Part shown: positions 15,937 to 24,962 of the stretch, in pieces
Layout of the letters: the number at the start of each line of letters is the position of its first letter
Position numbering within the stretch: position 1 is the stretch's first letter
NCBI RefSeq assembly: GCF_020880995.1
Contig: NZ_JAJISD010000010.1
Span: 28,688 to 92,687, forward strand
Reading direction: 5' to 3'
Length of the DNA stretch: 64,000 nt
Source: Reyranella aquatilis
GTDB taxonomy: Bacteria; Pseudomonadota; Alphaproteobacteria; Reyranellales; Reyranellaceae
Translations under genes and position numbers: made by a program
Notes under the pieces: generated by a model
The model's database searches: none
Seen by the model: the letters and a program-made list of their open reading frames with translations, nothing else
Told to the model about the DNA's origin: nothing

Positions 15937-17645
15937 CCCAGCCTGCCGTCGAGCAGCTCCCCATCGACCAGCCTGCCACCGGCCAGCGCCACGTGACGGT
16001 CGGGGGCCGCGATGGCGTGGGGCCGGTGGGTCACGAGCAGGATCGTGCAGCGTCCCCTTAGGCCGGCGATCGTCTCGAGGATGCGCTCCTCGTTGTCGGC
16101 GTCGAGGGCGCTGGCCGGTTCGTCGAGGAGGATCAGGCGCGGCGCGCGCAACAGCAGGCGCGCGAGCGCCAATCGCTGACGCTCGCCGCCCGAGAGGCTG
16201 GCGCCGCGGTCACCCACGACCGTGTCGAGTCCCTGCGGCAACGCGGCGATCAACCCGGAGAGGCCGGCCAGGCGGAGAGCTTCGAGCATCGCCTCGTCGG
16301 AGGCGCCGGGGCTGGACCAGGCGAGGTTCTCCCGGATCGAGGCGTGGAAGAGGAAGGCCTCCTGCGCCATCGTGCCGACCGAACGCCGCCAGGCCGGTGC
16401 GATCTCCGGCGTCAGTTCCCGCCCGTCGATCAGGATGCGTCCCGATTGCGGCGCCAGCAGGCCGGCCAGCAGGTCGAGGATGGTGCTCTTGCCTGCCCCG
16501 GATGCGCCCGACAGCACGGTGAGGGAGCCCGCGGGCAGCGAGAGATCGATGCCCCGCAGCACCTCCGGATGATCGCCGCCGTAGCCGAAGCGGACATCCT
16601 CCAAGCTGATCTCCCGCTCGAAGGCGATGGGCGGCGCATCCGGGGCCGCCGCGGGATCAGCCGCGGCCTCGCACGCCTCGATTGCAGCAGCGACGGACCG
16701 GTAGGCCGGCGATGCGTGGACGAACTGCTGGCTGAGTTCCTGCACGCTCTGCAGCATCGGCAGCAGCCGCTGGAAGACGAGGATCAGGACCAGCAGGTCG
16801 GCGAGCGGCAGCTTCGCCCACACGGCTGCCAGCCACAGGAAGCCTGCCAGCGCCACGGCGACGACGCAGTCGAGGAGCAGGCGGGTGTTGGCCTGCAGGC
16901 GCGCGGCCGCGAGATCGGCGCCCTCGGCCCCGCGCGCGGCGGCCTCGAAAGCCGCGACATGCTGCGTCTCGGCGCCATAGGCCTTGGTGAGCTTGAGGGC
17001 CTGCAGGAACTCGGTGATCTCGCGGCTCACCCGCAGATTGGCTTGTGAGGAGAGTTCGCCGAGGCGCCGGCTTTCCGTCAGCCGGTGACGCATCAGCCAG
17101 GCGAGCGCCGCGCCGAACGCGAGCGCCAGCGCTGTGAAGCCCGGCGCGATGGCGAAGGCGACGACGAAGTGCGCGGCCAGGATGGACAGTCGCGCCGGCG
17201 TGTCGAGCAGCAGGTGGGTCGCGTACTCGACGCGATCGATCTCGGTCGAGAAGAGGGCGTGGAAATCGGCCGCCCGCTGGCGGCGAAGATGGGACCACGA
17301 CGCATGGGCGATCGCGGCATAGGCGCGAACCCTAAGCGCCACCGCGAAGTCGAAGGAGAGCTCCGCCGTCGCGATCTGCCGGGCGCGCGAGACCAGGGCC
17401 CGCAGCAGCACCACGGCGAGGAACAGCAGCAGCAGCGCCGGCAGCGAACGCGGCAGTAGCGCGTAGAGGCCGGCTGCCGGCCCGGCCTCGGTGGCGCCCA
17501 GCGAGTTCAGCAGGGGCACGAGAAGCGCGAGGCCGATGCCATCGGTGGCGCCGGCCAGCATCACCAGCAGGGTCAGAAGCGCGAGTCGGCGGACTCCGGC
17601 CTGTCCGCTGCGCAGGCGCCAGGCCGCCTTGAGGTCAGCCAGCAT
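15933..17645 (-). CDS. ABC exporter, fused permease and ATPase (lasso D protein)
   Basis: A 570-residue half-transporter. An N-terminal exporter-type membrane domain with about six helices (residues ~20-310) is fused to an ATPase domain. The ATPase has Walker A GASGAGKST at 380-388, signature LSGGERQ at 484-490 and Walker B LILLDE near 504-509. It probably works as a homodimer exporting the mature peptide and giving self-immunity, as in other lasso clusters. It has no C39 peptidase domain, which fits leader removal by the separate B2 protein. The gene is coupled to the glycosyltransferase-like gene by an ATGA overlap. No strong ribosome site is visible before its ATG. Confidence 0.88.
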   Translation of the reverse strand: MLADLKAAWRLRSGQAGVRRLALLTLLVMLAGATDGIGLALLVPLLNSLGATEAGPAAGLYALLPRSLPALLLLFLAVVLLRALVSRARQIATAELSFDFAVALRVRAYAAIAHASWSHLRRQRAADFHALFSTEIDRVEYATHLLLDTPARLSILAAHFVVAFAIAPGFTALALAFGAALAWLMRHRLTESRRLGELSSQANLRVSREITEFLQALKLTKAYGAETQHVAAFEAAARGAEGADLAAARLQANTRLLLDCVVAVALAGFLWLAAVWAKLPLADLLVLILVFQRLLPMLQSVQELSQQFVHASPAYRSVAAAIEACEAAADPAAAPDAPPIAFEREISLEDVRFGYGGDHPEVLRGIDLSLPAGSLTVLSGASGAGKSTILDLLAGLLAPQSGRILIDGRELTPEIAPAWRRSVGTMAQEAFLFHASIRENLAWSSPGASDEAMLEALRLAGLSGLIAALPQGLDTVVGDRGASLSGGERQRLALARLLLRAPRLILLDEPASALDADNEERILETIAGLRGRCTILLVTHRPHAIAAPDRHVALAGGRLVDGELLDGRLG

Positions 17646-17687
17646 TCAGTTCGGCCGGCCGGGCCGGTATCGCATCCATGCCGCATC

Positions 17688-17722
17688 GTAGCAGGCGCCG
17701 CGGGCTCGCGCCTGCCTGCTAC
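17688..17722 (-). terminator. Imperfect hairpin at the end of the luciferase-like gene
   Basis: GTAGCAGGCGC at 17688-17698 pairs with GCGCCTGCCTGCTAC at 17708-17722 with a four-base bulge. The structure includes the stop codon of the upstream minus-strand gene. No T-run follows, so it may only reduce read-through into the ABC exporter gene. Confidence 0.35.
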
Positions 17723-18849
17723 TCCGCGGCCGCGGCGGCGAAGCGCAGGTCGGGCAGGGGCATGGAGCGGTCGACCGGCGCGCCGGCATCGAACTTCTTC
17801 AGTTCGGGCATGACGGTCCGGGCGAACATCGCCATGTTCCGCGCCGCCTCCTCGTGCGGCATGCCGGCATAGGAGAAGACGCCGACATAGCCGCAATTGT
17901 TGGTCTGCCTGTGGATCGCCATGATCTTGTCGTGGACCTGCTCGGGGGTGCCGTAGACCTGCAGGTCGGCGAAGAATTCGATCGCCTTCTGGTCGCCATA
18001 GACCGCGAGCTTCTCGTTCATCTTGGCGTAGTACTCGTAGCCCCGCTGGTTCTTCATGTGCGCGCCGGCGAACTGGTAGTGGTCGAGTACCGTGCGGTAG
18101 TAGCCGCCGATGTATCTGACGGCCATCTCGCGCGCCCGCTCCGCGCTTTCGTCGACGAAGGTCCACCCGGCAGAGATCGGCTGCGGCGCATCGCTGCCGT
18201 TGATCTCGCGATAGAGCGCATTGTACTCCGCCAGCTCCTTCTCGACCTCGCGCCACGGCTTCTGCGGGATGATCAGCAGGCCGACGCCGAGCCGCGCCAT
18301 GATGCGTGCGCTCTCCGGCGAGACGGCGGCGGCGTAGGTGCGGCCGCGGAAGCTCTTGAAGGGGGCGGGACGGATCTCGACTGGCGGCTGCTTGTAGTGC
18401 TTGCCCTGGTATTCCATCACGCCGGTCTCGAGGCCCCTGAGCAGCGCCTCGCCGTATTCGACGAACAGTTCGCGGCTGTCGCCCATGTCGAGGCGGAACC
18501 CGTCGAACTCGACCTTCCCGGCGCCGCGGCCCAGTCCCAGGATCATGCGGCCGCCGGACAGGTGATCGAGCATGGAGATCTGCTCGGCGACCCGCATCGG
18601 ATCGTGCCATGGCAGGACCACCACCATCGAGCCCAGCCGGACGTGCTTGGTGCGGCCGGCCATGTAGGACAGGAACTGCACCACGTCGGGACACATCGTG
18701 TAGTCGGTGAAATGGTGCTCGACCGACCAGATGGAGTCGAAGCCCAGCGGCTCGGCCATGTCGGCCAGCGCCAGCTCGTTCAGGTAGATCTGGCGGTCGC
18801 TCAGCGCCCGGCCGGTGTTCTGGAAGACTGCAGCCATTCCGACATGCAT
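17719..18849 (-). CDS. LLM-class (luciferase-like) flavin-dependent oxidoreductase
   Basis: A 376-residue TIM-barrel protein of the bacterial luciferase family. It has the N-terminal SIWSVEHHFTDYTMCPD region, the RVAEQISMLDHLSGGRMILGLGRG segment and a C-terminal GTPEQVHDKI motif, all typical of the family. Such enzymes use reduced FMN (or F420) to oxidise small substrates; the substrate is unknown. The start at 18849 is clear from AGGAGG seven bases upstream. It ends 73 bp before the lasso ABC exporter on the same strand and may not belong to that cluster. Confidence 0.85.
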   Translation of the reverse strand: MHVGMAAVFQNTGRALSDRQIYLNELALADMAEPLGFDSIWSVEHHFTDYTMCPDVVQFLSYMAGRTKHVRLGSMVVVLPWHDPMRVAEQISMLDHLSGGRMILGLGRGAGKVEFDGFRLDMGDSRELFVEYGEALLRGLETGVMEYQGKHYKQPPVEIRPAPFKSFRGRTYAAAVSPESARIMARLGVGLLIIPQKPWREVEKELAEYNALYREINGSDAPQPISAGWTFVDESAERAREMAVRYIGGYYRTVLDHYQFAGAHMKNQRGYEYYAKMNEKLAVYGDQKAIEFFADLQVYGTPEQVHDKIMAIHRQTNNCGYVGVFSYAGMPHEEAARNMAMFARTVMPELKKFDAGAPVDRSMPLPDLRFAAAAAE

Positions 18850-18914
18850 GGCGTTACCTCCTGCTGTTGCCTCCATGGTAAACGGCCGTTCATCTGATTG
18901 GGAAGTACCTGCCG

Positions 18915-19604
18915 ATGCTTGATTCCGCCGTATTCGACCGTCATATCCGCGGCATGCGCACGCTGCTCACCGCCCTTTCCGCCGCCGCTCTCCTCACTCT
19001 CGGAACGGTTCAGGCTCACGCCCAGGCTCCGGTGCAGCAGGCCCAGGCGCCGGCCTCCAACCCGCAGGTCGCGGAAGTGGAGCGCTACTTCAACAGCATT
19101 CGCACGATGCAGGCCCGCTTCGTCCAGTCGAACCCCGGCGGCACGGTCGTGCAGGGTACGCTCTCGGTGAGCCGCCCCGGCCGCATGCGCTTCGAATACG
19201 ACCCGCCCTCGCAGCTCAAGATCGTGGCCGACGGCAGCCAGGTGACGATGTGGGACATCGCCAACCGCGATTTCGGCCAGTGGCCGATCGGCTGGACGGC
19301 CGCGTCGTTCCTGGTACGCGAGCCGATGGTGCTGCAGGGCGGCGACCTGACGGTCGAGAAGGTTGACCGCACGGACGGCATGCTGCAGCTCACCATGAGC
19401 CAGACCAAGAAGCCCAACGAAGGCAAGGTCATCGTGCGGCTGAACGAGAACCCGATGGTTCTGCGCGGCTGGAGCATCATCGACAATCGCGGCCAGCGGG
19501 TCGACGTGGCCCTGAACGGCCTGCAGACCGGCCTGCCGCTCGCGGCCTCGCTGTTCAAGTTCGACGGGCCGGATGCCGGCCAGATACGGCGCGGCGCGAA
19601 CTGA
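18915..19604 (+). CDS. LolA-family outer-membrane lipoprotein carrier-like protein
   Basis: An exported protein with a Sec signal peptide (RTLLTALSAAALLTLG then VQAHAQA). The LolA-type domain begins at VERYFNSIRTMQARFVQ, with the RPGRMRFEYDPPSQLKIVADG segment diagnostic of the family. LolA-type proteins carry lipoproteins or other lipids across the periplasm. Two starts are possible: 18915, or 18954, which gives a more compact signal peptide; neither has a decisive ribosome site. It is divergent from the luciferase-like gene. It is a family member rather than a proven LolA. Confidence 0.84.
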   Translation: MLDSAVFDRHIRGMRTLLTALSAAALLTLGTVQAHAQAPVQQAQAPASNPQVAEVERYFNSIRTMQARFVQSNPGGTVVQGTLSVSRPGRMRFEYDPPSQLKIVADGSQVTMWDIANRDFGQWPIGWTAASFLVREPMVLQGGDLTVEKVDRTDGMLQLTMSQTKKPNEGKVIVRLNENPMVLRGWSIIDNRGQRVDVALNGLQTGLPLAASLFKFDGPDAGQIRRGAN

Positions 19605-19647
19605 CGCGCTATAGTCCCCGCCTGAACCGGCGTGGGGATTTGAAGAC

Positions 19648-20184
19648 GTGAGCGGATTGACGGTGAGGGCCTCGACCGAGGCCGACGTGGCGCGCTGCGC
19701 CGAAATCTACGGACATCACGTGCTGCACGGCACGGCCTCCTTCGAGGTCGATCCGCCCGACCTCGCCGAGATGAAGAAGCGCCGGGCGGCGGTGCTCGAC
19801 CTCGGCCTGCCCTACATCGTGGCCGAAAAGGAAGGGCGCGTATTGGGTTACGCCTATGCCGGCCTCTATCGCACCCGCCCGGCCTATCGCTTCACCGTCG
19901 AGAACTCGATCTACATCGACAAGGACGCGATCGGGCAGGGCGTCGGAAAGGCACTGCTCGTGCCGCTGATCGACCTCTGCGCCCGCGACGGCCGTCGGCA
20001 GATGATCGCGGTGATCGGCGATTCCGCGCACGTGGCCTCGATCAATCTCCACGCCTCCTGCGGCTTCGAAATGGTCGGCACGCTGAAGAGCGTCGGATTC
20101 AAATTCGGCCGCTGGCTCGACAGCGTCCTCATGGAGCGGCCGCTGGGGCCGGGCGACACGACGCTGCCCGAAGCCGGAGCATAG
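19648..20184 (+). CDS. GNAT N-acetyltransferase, phosphinothricin/methionine-sulfone acetyltransferase-like
   Basis: A 178-residue GNAT protein whose whole length follows the Pat/Bar/MddA pattern. It has IYGHHVLHGTASFEVDPP at the start, the AYAGLYRTRPAYRFTVENSIYI core, and the acetyl-CoA loop GQGVGKALL. The conserved IGDSAHVASINLHASCGFEMVGTLKSVG stretch follows. The enzyme acetylates amino acid analogues such as phosphinothricin or methionine sulfone/sulfoximine, or related compounds. The start is a GTG. It lies 43 bp after the LolA gene on the same strand. Confidence 0.87.
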   Translation: MSGLTVRASTEADVARCAEIYGHHVLHGTASFEVDPPDLAEMKKRRAAVLDLGLPYIVAEKEGRVLGYAYAGLYRTRPAYRFTVENSIYIDKDAIGQGVGKALLVPLIDLCARDGRRQMIAVIGDSAHVASINLHASCGFEMVGTLKSVGFKFGRWLDSVLMERPLGPGDTTLPEAGA

Positions 20185-20197
20185 GGAGAGGGATGCC

Positions 20198-21733
20198 ATG
20201 CGGCTGATCGACTACTTCGACCGTGGTGCCGATCTCTATCCGGAGCGGCATTGCTTGCATGACGGCACGCAGGGCTGGACCTATCGCGAGGTGCGCGGGC
20301 AGACGCATCGCGTCGCCAACGGGCTGCTGGCGATGGGTCTCGGGCGCGGCTCGAAGGCCGCCGTCTACAGTCCCAACCATGCGATGGCCTATGCCTGCCT
20401 GCTGGGCATCGTGCGCGCCGGCGTCACCTGGGCGCCGGTCAATGCGCGCAACGCGCTGGAGGAGAACCTCTACATCCTGAACAACACCGACGTGGAGGTG
20501 CTGTTCTACCATTCGAGCTTCGAGGCCTATCTGCCGCGCATTCGCGAGGCCTGTCCGCGCATCACCGGCTTCATCTGCATCGACACGCCATCCTTCGATG
20601 GGTGGCTGGCGGCGCAGAAGGAACTGGCGCCGGACCTGCCCGACGCGCCGGACGACGTGGCCTTCCTCGCGAGTTCGGGCGGCACCACCGGCCGGCCCAA
20701 GGGCGTGCAGATCACCAACGGCAACATCGAGACGATGAACTCGATCTTCTGGGCCTGCATGCCTGTGAAGTCGCCGCCGGTCCATCTGATGGTGGCGCCG
20801 ATGACGCATGCGGCCGGCGTGTGCTCGTTCCCGCTGCTGCCGTTCGGCGGCACCAACATCTTCATGGGCACGGCCGATCCCGGCGGCATTCTGGCCGCAA
20901 TCGAGAAGCACAAGGTCACGCATGTCTACATGCCACCGACCCTGATCTACATGCTGCTCGCCCATCCCGACGTGGCCAAGTACGACTACAGTTCGCTGCA
21001 GCACCTCGTCTATGCCTCGGCGCCGATGTCGGTCGACAAGCTGATCGAGGCGGTGAAGGTGTTCGGTCCTGTGCTGACCCAGACCTACGGCCAGGCCGAG
21101 GCCTGCATGATCTGCACCTTCTTCTCGCCGGCCGACCACGTGGCGGCGCTGGAGAGCAACAACCGCCACCGGCTCGCGAGTTGCGGCAAGGTCTCGCCGC
21201 TGGTGCGGCTCGAGGTCATGGACGATCACGGCAAGCTGCTGCCGCGCGGCCAGCGCGGCGAGATCGTCGTGCGCGGCAATCTCGTGATGAAGGGCTACTA
21301 CAACAACGTCGAGGCGACCGCCGAGGCGTCCGCCTTCGGCTGGCACCATACCGGCGACATCGGCGTCATCGACGAGGACGGGTTCGTCTACATCGTCGAT
21401 CGCAAGAAGGACATGATCATCTCCGGCGGCTTCAACGTCTTCCCGGGCGAGGTCGAGCAGGTGCTGTGGAGCCATCCCGCCGTCCAGGACTGCGCGGTGA
21501 TCGGCGTGCCCGACGAGAAGTGGGGCGAGGCGGTGAAGGCCGTCGTCGAGCTGAAGCCCGGCATGACGGTGGAGGCCGACGAGCTGATCCGGCTCGCCAA
21601 GGAGAAGCTGGGCGGCGTCAAGGCGCCCAAGACGGTGGACTTCGTCGCCACGCTGCCGCGCAGCCCCGTGGGCAAGGTCCTGAAGAAGACGCTGCGCGAG
21701 CCTTACTGGGTCGGTCACGAGCGGAAGATCTGA
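20198..21733 (+). CDS. Acyl-CoA synthetase, AMP-forming
   Basis: A 511-residue ANL-family adenylating enzyme. The AMP-binding P-loop LASSGGTTGRPKGV is near 165, QTYGQAEA forms the A5-type motif, GWHHTGDIG holds the A7 aspartate, and DRKKDMIISGGFNVFPGEVE marks the hinge. The C-terminal catalytic lysine is in RSPVGKVLKK. It activates a carboxylate to acyl-AMP and then acyl-CoA; chain length and substrate are not readable. GGGAGAGG precedes the start. Its stop overlaps the start of the next gene (TGATG). Confidence 0.9.
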   Translation: MRLIDYFDRGADLYPERHCLHDGTQGWTYREVRGQTHRVANGLLAMGLGRGSKAAVYSPNHAMAYACLLGIVRAGVTWAPVNARNALEENLYILNNTDVEVLFYHSSFEAYLPRIREACPRITGFICIDTPSFDGWLAAQKELAPDLPDAPDDVAFLASSGGTTGRPKGVQITNGNIETMNSIFWACMPVKSPPVHLMVAPMTHAAGVCSFPLLPFGGTNIFMGTADPGGILAAIEKHKVTHVYMPPTLIYMLLAHPDVAKYDYSSLQHLVYASAPMSVDKLIEAVKVFGPVLTQTYGQAEACMICTFFSPADHVAALESNNRHRLASCGKVSPLVRLEVMDDHGKLLPRGQRGEIVVRGNLVMKGYYNNVEATAEASAFGWHHTGDIGVIDEDGFVYIVDRKKDMIISGGFNVFPGEVEQVLWSHPAVQDCAVIGVPDEKWGEAVKAVVELKPGMTVEADELIRLAKEKLGGVKAPKTVDFVATLPRSPVGKVLKKTLREPYWVGHERKI

Positions 21734-22680
21734 TGCGGGACTGGCTGCGGCGCCTGCCGCCCAACGTGCAAGGCGCGCTGTGGCTGGTGAGCGGCGGCTT
21801 CATCTTCACCTCGACGGGCGTGATGATCCGCCTGCTGTCCGAGCAGGTCGAAAGCGTCCAGACAGCGTTCTTCCGGGCCGTCATCTCGGTGGTGATGCTG
21901 CTGCCGCTGATGCTCTCCGGCCGCGTGAAGCCGTGGCTCAGCCAACGCATCAAGGGGCATTTCTGGCGTACCTTCATGGGCACCACCTCGATGGTGCTGG
22001 GTTTCTATGCGATCTCGATGCTGCCGCTGGCCGATGCGACCGCCATCGCCTTTTCCCAGCCGCTCTTCTCCGTGGTCGTGGCGGCGCTGATCGCGAAGGA
22101 GAAGGTCCGCTGGCGGCGCTGGACGGCGACCGTCGTGGGCTTCGCCGGCGTGCTGGTGATGGTGCGGCCGGGCGAGGGGAGCCTGCAACTCGGCGCGTTG
22201 GTGGCGTTGGCAAATGCCGCCTGCGTGGCGATCTCGATCCTGCTGGTGAAGCGCCTGTCGGATTCGGAGTCGCCGCTGATGATCCTGACGCAGTTCGCCA
22301 TCTTCTCGACCCTGCTGCTGGCGCCACCAGCGATATGGGTGTGGCGCTGGCCCGATCTCTGGGGCTGGGTTCTGGCGATCGGCATCGCCTCGACCGCGAC
22401 GGTCGGTCAGTACTTTTGGGTCCAGGCCTTCAAGGCGGGCGAGATGTCGGCGATCGCGCCGTTCGAATACATGCGCCTGCCCTTCGCGGTGTTCATGGGC
22501 TGGCTGATGTGGGGCGAGATGCCTGTGGTCTGGACCTATGTCGGTGCCGCCATCGTCATCGCCTCGGCGCTCTACATCGCCCATCGCGAGCACGTGGTCG
22601 CGCGCGAGCGTCGCCGCGCGGCGGCGGTCAGCCCGCCGGAGAAGCCCCCCGAGAAGCCTCCGTCTGGCTCTGCTCCTTGA
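21733..22680 (+). CDS. DMT-superfamily (EamA) transporter
   Basis: A 315-residue protein with about ten predicted membrane helices in two EamA repeats. FFRAVISVVMLLPL, the ATAIAFSQPLFSVVVAALIAKE pattern and the end of repeat two (PFEYMRLPFAVFMGWLMWGE) are family marks. It is probably a metabolite exporter of the inner membrane. It is translationally coupled to the acyl-CoA synthetase by TGATG. The last ~18 residues are a charged, proline-rich tail that overlaps the convergent DUF1232 gene by 53 bp. Confidence 0.86.
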   Translation: MRDWLRRLPPNVQGALWLVSGGFIFTSTGVMIRLLSEQVESVQTAFFRAVISVVMLLPLMLSGRVKPWLSQRIKGHFWRTFMGTTSMVLGFYAISMLPLADATAIAFSQPLFSVVVAALIAKEKVRWRRWTATVVGFAGVLVMVRPGEGSLQLGALVALANAACVAISILLVKRLSDSESPLMILTQFAIFSTLLLAPPAIWVWRWPDLWGWVLAIGIASTATVGQYFWVQAFKAGEMSAIAPFEYMRLPFAVFMGWLMWGEMPVVWTYVGAAIVIASALYIAHREHVVARERRRAAAVSPPEKPPEKPPSGSAP

Positions 22681-23005
22681 GCAGCCACGCGCGCGCCTGG
22701 GCGCGATGCGCCTCGGTGATGTGCATGCGGGCGGCGGTGAAGGCAGCCACCATGATGGCGGCGTCGTCGGTGAAGCCGAGGCCGAGCAGGAGGTCGGGGA
22801 TGGCGTCGAACGGCAGCACGAAATAGGCCAGTGCCCCGAACAGGGTGGCGCGGATCGGCAGCGGCGTCGCGCTGTCGGTGGCGCAATAGAAGGCTGCGAC
22901 CGCGTCCTCGGTGAAGGGGACCCGGCCCAGAGTGCGGCGGGCCTTCTCCCAGAAGTTCCGGCGGACGGTCGCCTCGTTCCTCGCCAGATCGGATACGTCG
23001 CTCAT
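22628..23005 (-). CDS. DUF1232 (YkvA) family small membrane-associated protein
   Basis: A 125-residue protein. The DUF1232 signature, in the form YFVLPFDAIPDLLLGLGFTDDAAIM, is at about residues 60-85, preceded by a hydrophobic segment. Family members are small, often membrane-associated, and of unknown function. The ATG at 23005 was chosen as the first start outside the divergent SDR gene. The same frame stays open far upstream, but there it only mirrors the SDR gene on the other strand. Its 3' end overlaps the DMT transporter gene tail to tail. Confidence 0.8.
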   Translation of the reverse strand: MSDVSDLARNEATVRRNFWEKARRTLGRVPFTEDAVAAFYCATDSATPLPIRATLFGALAYFVLPFDAIPDLLLGLGFTDDAAIMVAAFTAARMHITEAHRAQARAWLLKEQSQTEASRGASPAG

Positions 23006-23098
23006 GCCGGAAGAGGTTGGGTCGGGCACCCGGCTTGGCAAGGGGGATGGAAGTGCTAAAAGCGCCCCACTGCTCGAGAATGGGCACGGAGGACAGCA

Positions 23099-23860
23099 AT
23101 GAACGTCAAGGGTCAGGCCGCCATCGTCACGGGCGGCGCTTCGGGATTGGGCGGCGCCACGGCGTCGGCGCTGGCAGCCGCAGGCGCCAAGGTTGCCATC
23201 TTCGACCTGCAGGACGAGCTGGGCGAGCAGAAGGCCAGGGAAATCGGCGGCCTCTTCGTGAAGACCAACGTGGCGGACGCCGCCAGCGTCGAGGCCTCGG
23301 TGAAGACGGTCGTCGAGAAGCTGGGTACGCCGCGCGTCGTCGTGAACTGCGCCGGCATCGGCCGCTCCGGCCGCACCATCTCCAAGTCCGGCCCGCACGA
23401 TCTGGCGATGTTCAGCCAGGTCATCCAGGTGAACCTGATCGGCACCTTCAACGTGATCCGCATCGCGGCCTACGCGATGAGCCAGGCCGAACCGCTGGAC
23501 GGCGGCGAGCGCGGCGTCATCGTCAACACCGCGTCGGTTGCGGCGTTCGACGGCCAGATCGGCCAGGCGGCCTATTCGGCGTCGAAGGGCGGCGTGGTCG
23601 GCATGACCCTGCCGATCGCGCGCGACCTCGCGAGCCTCGGCGTGCGCGTCTGCACCATCGCGCCGGGCCTGTTCCTCACCCCGATGATGATGAGCCTCCC
23701 CGCGGAAGCGCAGAAGAGCCTCGGCGCGCAGGTGCCGTTCCCCTCGCGTCTCGGCGATCCGAAGGAATATGCGCAGCTTGCCATGAGCATCGTCGAGAAC
23801 CCGATGCTGAACGGCGAGACGATCCGCCTGGACGGCGCGATCCGCATGGCGCCGAAGTAA
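23099..23860 (+). CDS. Short-chain dehydrogenase, 3-hydroxyacyl-CoA dehydrogenase type II-like
   Basis: A 253-residue SDR. The cofactor loop is TGGASGLG at 11-18, with NCAG near 83-86. The active site has S in [23 protein letters not shown], which includes YSASK. The long insert with [15 protein letters not shown] and the [15 protein letters not shown] segment are characteristic of the HSD10/FabG-like branch. That branch oxidises 3-hydroxyacyl-CoA or hydroxysteroids with NAD. A role in fatty acid or branched-chain beta-oxidation is likely but not proved. Confidence 0.86.
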   Translation: MNVKGQAAIVTGGASGLGGATASALAAAGAKVAIFDLQDELGEQKAREIGGLFVKTNVADAASVEASVKTVVEKLGTPRVVVNCAGIGRSGRTISKSGPHDLAMFSQVIQVNLIGTFNVIRIAAYAMSQAEPLDGGERGVIVNTASVAAFDGQIGQAAYSASKGGVVGMTLPIARDLASLGVRVCTIAPGLFLTPMMMSLPAEAQKSLGAQVPFPSRLGDPKEYAQLAMSIVENPMLNGETIRLDGAIRMAPK

Positions 23861-23879
23861 GCAGCCGGGGAGCACCCAG

Positions 23880-24248
23880 ATGCGGCTTGCGACATTCCTG
23901 GTGACGGTGGCCGGCATGGCCGTCGTCGCCGCGCCGGCGATGGCGGAGTCGCGCTGGCTCGCCTGCAAGGTCACGGACCAGGGCGGTCAGGTGCGAAACT
24001 TCAGCGTCGTCTTCGACGATCGACGCAACACGGCGGGTGTCTGGGACGGCACGTCGATGGCCGACGGAACGAACGTCGCGATCACGTTCCAGGCCGTGCG
24101 GGCAAGCTTCCCGAACTTCACGATGACGTACAACAGAAACGACGGCGCCTTCTCGATGACGCCGCTCGGTGCCAATTACGGTGGGCTGCTCCATGGCGAA
24201 TGCCGCCGCAGCCCCCCGCCGCCCGGCGTTCCCGCCGACCGGCGCTGA
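23880..24248 (+). CDS. Small exported protein of unknown function
   Basis: A 122-residue protein with a clear Sec signal (RLATFLVTVAGMAVVAAPAMA, cut before ES). The mature part has two cysteines (WLACKV and HGECRR) that could form one disulfide, and a beta-rich pattern around FSVVFDDRRNT, AGVWDG and FTMTYNR. The end is proline-rich. No family was recognised. It follows the SDR by 19 bp and may be co-transcribed. Confidence 0.7.
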   Translation: MRLATFLVTVAGMAVVAAPAMAESRWLACKVTDQGGQVRNFSVVFDDRRNTAGVWDGTSMADGTNVAITFQAVRASFPNFTMTYNRNDGAFSMTPLGANYGGLLHGECRRSPPPPGVPADRR

Positions 24249-24263
24249 GGCACTTCGTCCGCG

Positions 24264-24875
24264 TCAGTAACCCAGGTCGGCCGGCTGCTCGCAGCGCAGG
24301 TCGGCCACGCTGTTCTCGGTCGCCTGACGGCCCGGCGTCGTCTGCCCGTTGCAGGTGTAGCGGATGCGAAGGGTCTTGGTGAGGCGATCGGGCATGCCGA
24401 AGATGTAGGCCATCGCCGGCACCTGGCAGCGCGTCGAGCCCTCGCCGCAGATCTCGCGGACCTGCTGGGTCACGTCGATGGTCGAAGAGGGCCCACCCCA
24501 CGAGGCTTCGAGAATGTCGATACGGCGCGGCACGATCGGAGCGGCGCCGACGCAGGCCATGCGGACCTTGAAGGTCGGCGGTGCGACCTCGGCCAGCACG
24601 AAGTTCTGCGGCTGACACGTCCAGATGACGGTCAGCTTCTTGTTGAGATCGTAACGGTTGTCGTTATAGGCCGGGCCATTGGCGAACACGTCGCAGGGAT
24701 AGCCGCCCGGGCACGTGACCATGCTGGTCACGTCGGCGCCCGGTCCGGCCTGCGGCAGCCCCCAATAGGCGCGCTTGATCTGCGCGGTCGACTGCACGAC
24801 GCGCGAGGCCTGGCTGCACGCCACGACCGTACCCACCACGGCCAATGCAACAAGAACGAGACGACCCCAAGCCAT
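24264..24875 (-). CDS. Putative lipoprotein of unknown function with two similar halves
   Basis: The start at 24875 follows GGGGGT and gives a short signal ending in a lipobox-like VVAC, so the protein may be lipid-anchored. The mature part seems to contain two related halves. Each has a WG-containing segment (AYWGLPQAGP and ASWGGPSST), then a DVT motif, a paired-cysteine segment (CPGGYPC and CGEGSTRC), and a strand with RYDL or IRYTC. This suggests internal duplication of a small disulfide-bonded domain. No family was recognised. It is divergent from chrB. Confidence 0.68.
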   Translation of the reverse strand: MAWGRLVLVALAVVGTVVACSQASRVVQSTAQIKRAYWGLPQAGPGADVTSMVTCPGGYPCDVFANGPAYNDNRYDLNKKLTVIWTCQPQNFVLAEVAPPTFKVRMACVGAAPIVPRRIDILEASWGGPSSTIDVTQQVREICGEGSTRCQVPAMAYIFGMPDRLTKTLRIRYTCNGQTTPGRQATENSVADLRCEQPADLGY

Positions 24876-24962
24876 GAAACCCCCGGTATATATCCGCACT
24901 GACAGTCCCAATATCCCGAGGGCAAACTACCGTCAGCCCGCGGCCGCGGCAATCGGGCAAGC

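Noticed and set aside
17719-18849. Luciferase-like oxidoreductase as part of the lasso-type cluster
   Set aside because: It is on the same strand next to the exporter but separated by 73 bp with a hairpin, and no link to RiPP tailoring is visible. Not excluded.
23006-23974. N-terminal extension of the DUF1232 protein
   Set aside because: It is the mirror of the SDR gene; the family domain is complete from 23005.
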